A stretch of 64,000 bases of DNA from Anaerofilum hominis (lineage in GTDB: Bacteria > Bacillota > Clostridia > Oscillospirales > Ruminococcaceae): positions 620,001 through 684,000 of the forward strand of contig NZ_JACONZ010000001.1 in NCBI RefSeq assembly GCF_014287275.1, given 5' to 3'. The notes below the pieces were generated by a model that saw nothing but the letters and a program-made list of their open reading frames with translations, was not told the origin of the DNA and ran no database searches. Positions 58,898-64,000 of this stretch are shown here, in pieces; the first letter of the stretch is position 1; each line of letters begins with the position of its first letter. Both the position numbers and the translations under genes were made by a program.

Positions 58898-60073
58898 TCA
58901 GCCGTGACGTGCGATGATATCCTCCAGGCTATAGCTCTCCGTGAGCGCTACTAAATCTTCATAAGTTGCCTGAGGGTTATACGCCTTGATGTACTGCAAA
59001 ATTTCTTCTCCTGTATAGGCATTGTTATCCCATACGTGATGAGCCCACTGCTCGCACTGCTCCGTTGTGGTCAGCTCCACATAGTGGTTGAGCAGATAAG
59101 GCTTCTCATCCGTCAGCGGAGTCCCGTTTATGATATTCGTCAGCAAAATAGTATTGTACATACCGCCAAGATGATGGCCGCCAATAACGCCTGCTTCCTG
59201 TTTATTAGCAAAGTATTCGGTCTGGTTAATGTTGCAATCGATGGCAAAAATGGGAATATCTTCTGTTTTTCCTGCATCGGACAACCCATTCACTACGCCC
59301 GCCAGACATGAATGCGTTCTTCCCTGAATGATAATACCGTCGCACTGAGGATAAGTTTCCAAAAAGCGATTCACAATATCCATACCGCCGGCGGCAGAAC
59401 CTGTCAGAGTAATATCACGCTCTTGAGCCAAAATCGTCATTCCATATTCTTCACAGGCGCGGTCCAGCCCCTTATTGCGGCGGATGGTGAAGTCCAGGCC
59501 ATCCGGGGCCCCGATCAGACAAAGGTTCTTGCAGCCCGCCTCTCCGGCAGCCTTGCCCAGCCAGTATCCGGCATATTCTTCATCTTCATAAGTAGCGCTC
59601 ACATAGTATTTATAATTGTTGAGCGCTTCCCGGTCCTCTTCTGAAACGCCGGCCCAATACATAGTCCAATAGACTTTCGCTTCTTCGCAAATATCTGCGA
59701 CCTGCATGTAACATCCAAGGACATCATTTCCCAAAACCAGCGCATCCGCACCCGAAACGATCAAATTTTGAACTGCCGCCAGAGTGTCGTCTGTAGACGC
59801 GGAGGCACGTGTAGCATAAATGATCTTATAATTCAGTGCGTCCGCCAGTGCTTCCAATTGATCGTAAACCGGTCCGTAGGCAGCATTCCACGCTCCAGGA
59901 TCAATGCACCCCATCGTCCATGCCTCTAGCTCCTTACTCTGCACAGCAGAAGAACCGCCGGCTGCCGCGCCGGATTGGGCAGGCGTTCCGCTTCCCTGCC
60001 CGTCCCCTCCGCCGCAAGCTGCCATTCCCATGCACAGACACAACACGAGAATTGAACACAATAATTTTTTCAT
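58898..60073 (-). CDS. ABC transporter substrate-binding lipoprotein, RbsB-like (391 aa)
   Basis: Signal peptide with lipobox MAAC, a Gly/Ser-rich linker, then a periplasmic-binding-protein type I fold: LEAWTMGCIDPGAWNAAYGPVYDQLEALAD, NLIVSGADALVLGND, YVSATYEDEEYAGYWLGKAAGEAG, TYPQCDGIIIQGRT and IFAIDCNINQTEYF. Ligand unknown; the type I fold favours sugars or other small polar compounds. ATG 60073 has GGAGG 8 nt upstream; ATGs slightly upstream overlap that site. Encoded between the two permeases. Confidence 0.88.
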   Translation of the reverse strand: MKKLLCSILVLCLCMGMAACGGGDGQGSGTPAQSGAAAGGSSAVQSKELEAWTMGCIDPGAWNAAYGPVYDQLEALADALNYKIIYATRASASTDDTLAAVQNLIVSGADALVLGNDVLGCYMQVADICEEAKVYWTMYWAGVSEEDREALNNYKYYVSATYEDEEYAGYWLGKAAGEAGCKNLCLIGAPDGLDFTIRRNKGLDRACEEYGMTILAQERDITLTGSAAGGMDIVNRFLETYPQCDGIIIQGRTHSCLAGVVNGLSDAGKTEDIPIFAIDCNINQTEYFANKQEAGVIGGHHLGGMYNTILLTNIINGTPLTDEKPYLLNHYVELTTTEQCEQWAHHVWDNNAYTGEEILQYIKAYNPQATYEDLVALTESYSLEDIIARHG

Positions 60074-60131
60074 CTTCATTTCCTCCATTTTGCTTAATTA
60101 TAAAAGGAAGTTCACTTCCTTCAGGACATCA

Positions 60132-61112
60132 CTATATTGCGTTTGCCTTATCGCGCAAGCGGGTCATTCCCACGGCCACAACAATAAATACGATCCCTTT
60201 TACTACGTCCTGTGCCCGGCTGCTCAATCCCAACATAACCATTCCATTCGTCAGCGCCATGCATCCCAGCACCCCAAAGAAAACATTGATGATCTTTGCA
60301 TCTCTTCCCCCGCTCAATGGCATGCCGCCTAAAATCATGCAAATCATAATGTTAAAATGGAACATTGCCCCTGTGCCAGATCCCGCGGTTCCCGTACGGA
60401 TGACAGATAAAACAGCAATGACCCCTGCAGTAAATCCCGCCACTAAAAAAGCCATGAACTTCATGCCTTTTACATTTACTCCACACTGGGAAGCAGCCGT
60501 CGGTCCTGCGCTCAAAACTTTGCAATAGCGGCCATATTTGGTAAAGTTAAAAACGAAAGTTACGATAAGTGTAACTGCAAAAATGACGATCGCCTCAAAA
60601 ATTCCGCTGTTCAAAGCTATGAGTCCTTTGGAGCCCGGCTGATAAGCTACATTTCCCATGAGCGTAATTAACGTGCCTGAGATCAAAAAATTCATGCATA
60701 AGGTCAGAATAAAGTCTCCCACACCTGTGCGCGAATAAATGAACCCGTTAACCGCGCCCACTGCCGTGCCCACTCCCAGCGCTATCAATACTGTGAGAAA
60801 GGCGTTATCTCCACCGATCTTTGTTCCCAAAATAGCGCTGAGTGCGATATTGGAAGCCAGAGAAAAATCATGCACTCCCTGAGCGTAACAAAATATCACT
60901 CCCAAGCCACCGACAATATAAAGAAAAGACTGCTTCCAAATTGTCTTAATATTAAACCAAGTGAACATTTTCCCCCCGGTAGCTAACCCAAAAAACACAA
61001 TAATAGCCAAAAATCCCAGGACAGGAAAAAAATCCACAAGTCTTGTCAGCCAATATCCTTTATAGTGTCTGAGCCCAGCCGGCTTCTTTGCTTGCAGTAT
61101 CTTGTTTGACAT
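60132..61112 (-). CDS. ABC transporter permease, RbsC-like (first of two)
   Basis: 326-aa permease with about nine to ten helices. Motifs GLGVIFCYAQGVHDFSLASNIALSAILG and CKVLSAGPTAASQCGVNVKGMKF match the BPD_transp_2 family, although the usual N-x-D-L-S is replaced by VHDFS. GGGGGA precedes ATG 61112. It starts 11 bp after the ATPase gene ends. Confidence 0.9.
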   Translation of the reverse strand: MSNKILQAKKPAGLRHYKGYWLTRLVDFFPVLGFLAIIVFFGLATGGKMFTWFNIKTIWKQSFLYIVGGLGVIFCYAQGVHDFSLASNIALSAILGTKIGGDNAFLTVLIALGVGTAVGAVNGFIYSRTGVGDFILTLCMNFLISGTLITLMGNVAYQPGSKGLIALNSGIFEAIVIFAVTLIVTFVFNFTKYGRYCKVLSAGPTAASQCGVNVKGMKFMAFLVAGFTAGVIAVLSVIRTGTAGSGTGAMFHFNIMICMILGGMPLSGGRDAKIINVFFGVLGCMALTNGMVMLGLSSRAQDVVKGIVFIVVAVGMTRLRDKANAI

Positions 61113-61123
61113 TGGGCATCCCC

Positions 61124-62626
61124 CTAAATCATATATTGGATTACCGTTTGCTCAGTGACATCCTCACCGCGCTCAATCGTACGGGTTATCATACCGTCTT
61201 TCATGATCAGAATGGTATCACTCATTCCAATCAATTCTGGAAGTTCCTCGGAGATCATCACGATCGCCTTGCCTTCTGCCTTTAAATTTTCCATCAGGCG
61301 ATAGATCGCCTCTTTCACGCCGATGTCAATGCCTCGTGTGGGACAATCCATGATAAGGATGTGAGAATCATTGCCCAGCCATTTACCCAGAACCACCTTC
61401 TGTTTATTTCCACCGCTGAGTTTTGTACACAAATCATCCAGGCCTCGCATTTTGATAGACAGGTTTTCTGCCCATTGTCCAGCCAACTTGTGTTCATTTT
61501 TTTTGAAAATCATTCCCTTTTCTTTGATGCGGTCCAAACTGGGAAGTGCAATATTGTCACTAATGCTGAATCTCAGCAACAGAGCTTCTGTATCTCTGTT
61601 TTTTGACATATAGCCAACACTGTTTCGGATCGCATCTTGAGGATTATGGATACGGTCTCCGCTTTTTGCCACAACCACTTCTCCCGAGTCCTTTTTTTCA
61701 AGACCGAATAGCAGCCGTCCCAGCTCATGCATACCGCTCTCGGCCAATCCTCCAATCCCCAGGATCTCTCCCTCATGTAGTTTAAAGCTTACATTGCCTA
61801 CTTCTATACTGCACAAATCAGTAGCTTCCAGCACTACCCGATCCCGGCGATAGTTGGGCTCCATATCCGAGCGGTAAAAGTTATTACTGATCTCACGCCC
61901 CACCATCAACTCTTTCATTTTTTTCTGTTCCATCTCTGCTCCTCGCAGAGTGGTGATATAATGTCCGTCCCGCATAATAGTCACGCTATCGCATACGGAC
62001 ATCAATTCGTCCAAATCATGGGTGATAAAAATAACGCTACCGCCTTCTTGCCTGACAGCATCGATATTCTGGTATAAAATATTTCTTCCATGAGTTGTTA
62101 ACGCATTGGAGGTTTCATCTATAATCAGCAATGCCGGTTGTGAATACATCGCTTTGGCGATCTCCACCAGTTTTCTATCCTCCAAATTCAGTTTGCCAGT
62201 TATCACGGAAGGATCAATATGCTCTCCCCCTATTTTGTCTAAAATCTTCCGGGCCTCACGATTCATTTCTTCATAATTGAGCATTCCGTGTTTTGCAAAT
62301 TTTCGCTCTTTATTAATAAAAATATTTGCAGCTACAGAAATCCCCGCAATCGTCCCTATCTCCTGTACGATCAAAGATGCTCCTGCCTGCGCTGCCATAC
62401 TGGTATCGGACGGCATATATTCTTTTCCTTGAAAAAAGAGCCTGCCTGAATCCGGCTTATGTAATCCCGCTATAATTGCAGAAAAAGTGCTTTTCCCGGA
62501 GCCATTTTCTCCAATAAGTCCACGCACCTCACCCGGAGAAATTTCTATAGAAAAATCAGCGACCGCATGAGTTGGGCCAAAGGATTTGTTGATTTTTTCC
62601 GCTCGAAATAAAATTTTCTCGTCCAT
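61124..62626 (-). CDS. ABC transporter dual ATP-binding protein, RbsA-like
   Basis: 500 aa with two nucleotide-binding domains. The first has Walker A LIGENGSGKST, LIVQEIG, signature-region GKLNLEDRKLVEIAKA, and LLIIDETSNAL with ITHDLDE. The second has a degenerate P-loop (GIGGLAESGMHELGRLLFG) as in RbsA-type proteins, but a good signature LSGGNKQKVVLGKWL and Walker B ILIMDCPTRGIDIG. The first domain lacks a canonical LSGGQ, unusual for the family. AAGGAG before ATG 62626. Confidence 0.9.
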   Translation of the reverse strand: MDEKILFRAEKINKSFGPTHAVADFSIEISPGEVRGLIGENGSGKSTFSAIIAGLHKPDSGRLFFQGKEYMPSDTSMAAQAGASLIVQEIGTIAGISVAANIFINKERKFAKHGMLNYEEMNREARKILDKIGGEHIDPSVITGKLNLEDRKLVEIAKAMYSQPALLIIDETSNALTTHGRNILYQNIDAVRQEGGSVIFITHDLDELMSVCDSVTIMRDGHYITTLRGAEMEQKKMKELMVGREISNNFYRSDMEPNYRRDRVVLEATDLCSIEVGNVSFKLHEGEILGIGGLAESGMHELGRLLFGLEKKDSGEVVVAKSGDRIHNPQDAIRNSVGYMSKNRDTEALLLRFSISDNIALPSLDRIKEKGMIFKKNEHKLAGQWAENLSIKMRGLDDLCTKLSGGNKQKVVLGKWLGNDSHILIMDCPTRGIDIGVKEAIYRLMENLKAEGKAIVMISEELPELIGMSDTILIMKDGMITRTIERGEDVTEQTVIQYMI

Positions 62627-62700
62627 TACCTTGCTCCTTATTGATTCGAAAGCTTATTTCTCCTATAAAAGGCTTATCTTCCGCGAGCCTGCTTTTCGCC

Positions 62701-63045
62701 TTATTTTTCTATTACGGGAAAGTGGAATAAAAAAATTTCCAGCTCTTCGCAGGAAGTTTTTTTGATCGCATGGGGAACATGGGCCGGTGCCAGCATGGCA
62801 ACTCCGGGTGCCAAGTCATATTCTTCGCTGCCAATGATCATCTTCCCCTTTCCACTTACAACATAAAAGCCTTCATTATCTTCGTGGAGACCATAGGGAA
62901 CAATATATTCTTCATTATAAAAGTGATTCATCATCGCCTTAAAGCCTTTACAGGCAGACTCTTCCTCAGAAAAATATTCCCAAGAATATGCCCCTGGGTA
63001 TTGTGTGATCTCTTTACTTTTGTAAGCAAAAACCTTTTTTCCCAT
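62701..63045 (-). CDS. Single-domain cupin protein (114 aa)
   Basis: Small beta-barrel cupin. Metal-site motif 1 reads GLHEDNEGFYVVSGKG and motif 2 reads PGVAMLAPAHVPHAIKK. First gene of the A+T-rich transporter/amidohydrolase cassette; it could be an isomerase, dioxygenase-like or binding protein for the imported compound. Very strong ribosome site (AAAGGAGG, 6-7 nt before ATG 63045). Function unknown. Confidence 0.85.
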   Translation of the reverse strand: MGKKVFAYKSKEITQYPGAYSWEYFSEEESACKGFKAMMNHFYNEEYIVPYGLHEDNEGFYVVSGKGKMIIGSEEYDLAPGVAMLAPAHVPHAIKKTSCEELEIFLFHFPVIEK

Positions 63046-63100
63046 TTTCTCCTCCTTTTATTTTTCTAGCTATTTTTCAAGTGCTATCTCTTATCAGTTT

Positions 63101-63170
63101 TTTATATGTTAGCATGTAATAATTACAATTTCTATGGTTTATTTTTCATACTATATTGCATTTATTGCAA
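63101..63170 (-). promoter_or_regulatory. Promoter and palindromic operators of the cupin-transporter cassette
   Basis: Minus strand TTGTAA (63123-63128), 16 bp, TATAAA (63101-63106). A perfect palindrome TGTAAT-A-ATTACA (63115-63127) lies in the spacer, and TTGCA-TTTAT-TGCAA (63156-63170) lies about 65 bp upstream of the expected start. These look like repressor and activator sites respectively; no cognate regulator is identified, though the AraC-type gene at 63276 is divergent and adjacent. Confidence 0.5.
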
Positions 63171-63275
63171 ATATGTCGTATGATACCCACAGATTCCATA
63201 ATCACTCTTTATTTTTTTTGTGCATTTGGTATATGGCAATTTTTGGATGTTTTACACCAGAACAGGAGGCCGCCC

Positions 63276-64000
63276 ATGAAACGTTCCATCCGCCCCATGC
63301 GTTTTAACCCGGGACAGGAGATGCAGTCCCGAGAGATCGAGCTGCGCTACTGCCTGGACGCCGACTCCCCCACGGTGGAATTCCATGCCCATCCTTTTTA
63401 TGAGCTCTATCTGTTCTGCGAGGGGGACCTGCAGAGCTATGTGGTGGGCTCGCGCAGCTACCAGCTCAAGCGCGGGGATATCCTGCTCATCCCGCCCACG
63501 GTGATGCACCACCCCATCTTTCAGCAGGACGCCCACCAATACAAGCGGTACGTGCTCTGGCTCTCCGACGATTTTCTCAAAAACATCGTCGCGCTGGACC
63601 CCGATATGGACTATGCCATGCGTCTGTGCCGCGAGCGGGAGGAATATATGGTGCGCTGCTCCACCCCCGCGCTGGCCCAGACGCTGGAAAATTATCTTCA
63701 AACCATCTGGTTCGAGATGCAGGGCGAGGCCCTTTGCCGGACCGCCTGCGCCCATTACGCCTGTATCAATTTTCTGGTACAGCTCAACCGCACCATCTCG
63801 GATAAAAACATCGTTTCGGGCATCCACGGGCACAAAAGCCCACTGCTGGACAAGCTCGTCACCTATATCCACGAAAACTACGCCTCCCCCATCACCCTGC
63901 AGGGCACGGCGGAGCATTTTTTCGTGAGCCCCTCCACGGTGGAGCACCTCTTCAGCCAAAAGCTGGGAAAATCTTTTTACCGCTATGTCATCGAGTGCCG
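63276..64000 (+). CDS. AraC-family transcriptional regulator (partial, C-terminus off window)
   Basis: N-terminal cupin-like sensor (VEFHAHPFYELYLFCEGDLQSYVVG, KRGDILLIPPTVMHHPIF), a helical linker, then the start of the AraC HTH pair: YIHENYASPITLQGTAEHFFVSPSTVEHLFSQKLGKSFYRYVIE. The second HTH is cut by the right edge. AGGAGG 8 nt before ATG 63276. G+C-rich like the host chromosome, unlike the cassette to its left. It is divergent from the cupin operon, so it may control it, but composition suggests it belongs to the flanking DNA; the hexuronate genes are another possible target. Confidence 0.9.
   Translation, partial: MKRSIRPMRFNPGQEMQSREIELRYCLDADSPTVEFHAHPFYELYLFCEGDLQSYVVGSRSYQLKRGDILLIPPTVMHHPIFQQDAHQYKRYVLWLSDDFLKNIVALDPDMDYAMRLCREREEYMVRCSTPALAQTLENYLQTIWFEMQGEALCRTACAHYACINFLVQLNRTISDKNIVSGIHGHKSPLLDKLVTYIHENYASPITLQGTAEHFFVSPSTVEHLFSQKLGKSFYRYVIEC

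Noticed and set aside
63252..63959. 235-codon minus-strand frame at the right edge
   Set aside because: Antisense to the AraC-type regulator, which has a strong ribosome site and clear cupin and HTH motifs.

Overview
The window looks like a chromosomal segment from a G+C-rich anaerobic gut-type Clostridia (Oscillospiraceae/Ruminococcaceae-like Firmicute). The signs are Firmicutes-style strong AGGAGG ribosome sites, sigma-A promoters of the TTGACA-17-TATAAT type, a ClpE-type chaperone with a zinc finger, a DUF5711 protein, a group II ECF module, a clostridial ferredoxin, a TM1266-type regulator beside a HydE-like radical SAM enzyme, and a 7-1-7 Fur box. Most of the window is very G+C rich. Two stretches (about 28.8-30.9 kb and 56.5-63.25 kb) are visibly A+T richer and look acquired.

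Layout. 0-3.6 kb: a Fur-box-controlled ZIP metal transporter (cut by the left edge), a small unknown protein and a LacI-type regulator. 4.1-13.6 kb: a complete aromatic block. pheA has its own promoter. It is followed by a Tyr/Phe-rich leader peptide with an attenuator, then aroB-aroC-aroE/aroK fusion-aroQ-aroF-aroA-tyrA and a GNAT gene. Together these cover every step from DAHP to chorismate and on to phenylalanine and tyrosine. 13.6-16 kb: dispersed palindromic repeats, a ferredoxin, a 2-hydroxyacid dehydrogenase and an unassigned structured RNA. 16-19.8 kb: TM1266-like regulator, NMT1/SsuABC-like ABC transporter and HydE-like radical SAM protein. 20-22.6 kb: thiol-redox operon (rhodanese lipoprotein, thioredoxin, SDR, TrxB). 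23.6-27.2 kb: XRE/desulfoferrodoxin-like protein, methyltransferase, nitroreductase and amidohydrolase.

27.6-31.3 kb: a small XRE module, then an A+T-rich island with an HTH protein plus a TIR-domain protein, a transposon-end-like relic and tRNA-Gly. 31.3-49.3 kb: housekeeping genes (clpE, cvpA, DUF5711, truA, ecfT/ecfA2/ecfA1, a 82-bp tandem repeat array, an RlmI-like methyltransferase, glmM, ruvBAC, tRNA-Val, asparaginase, an EamA exporter, typA). 49.4-49.9 kb: a decaying type I-C-like CRISPR array without cas genes.

49.9-56.2 kb: a hexuronate operon (uxaC, PfkB kinase, gnd, LarA-type racemase homologue, SDR). Its gene set suggests glucuronate is routed through fructuronate, mannonate and gluconate to 6-phosphogluconate and ribulose-5-P, instead of through mannonate dehydratase and KDPG aldolase. 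At 56.4-56.5 kb the tail of a broken amidohydrolase gene marks the junction with an A+T-rich cassette (amidohydrolase, RbsABC-like transporter, cupin). A partial AraC regulator closes the window.

The most noteworthy items are the aromatic attenuator, the LarA/Gnd hexuronate route, the HydE-transporter cluster with its RNA, the HTH-TIR pair and the fossil CRISPR array. All assignments were made by reading the sequence only; no database search was run.
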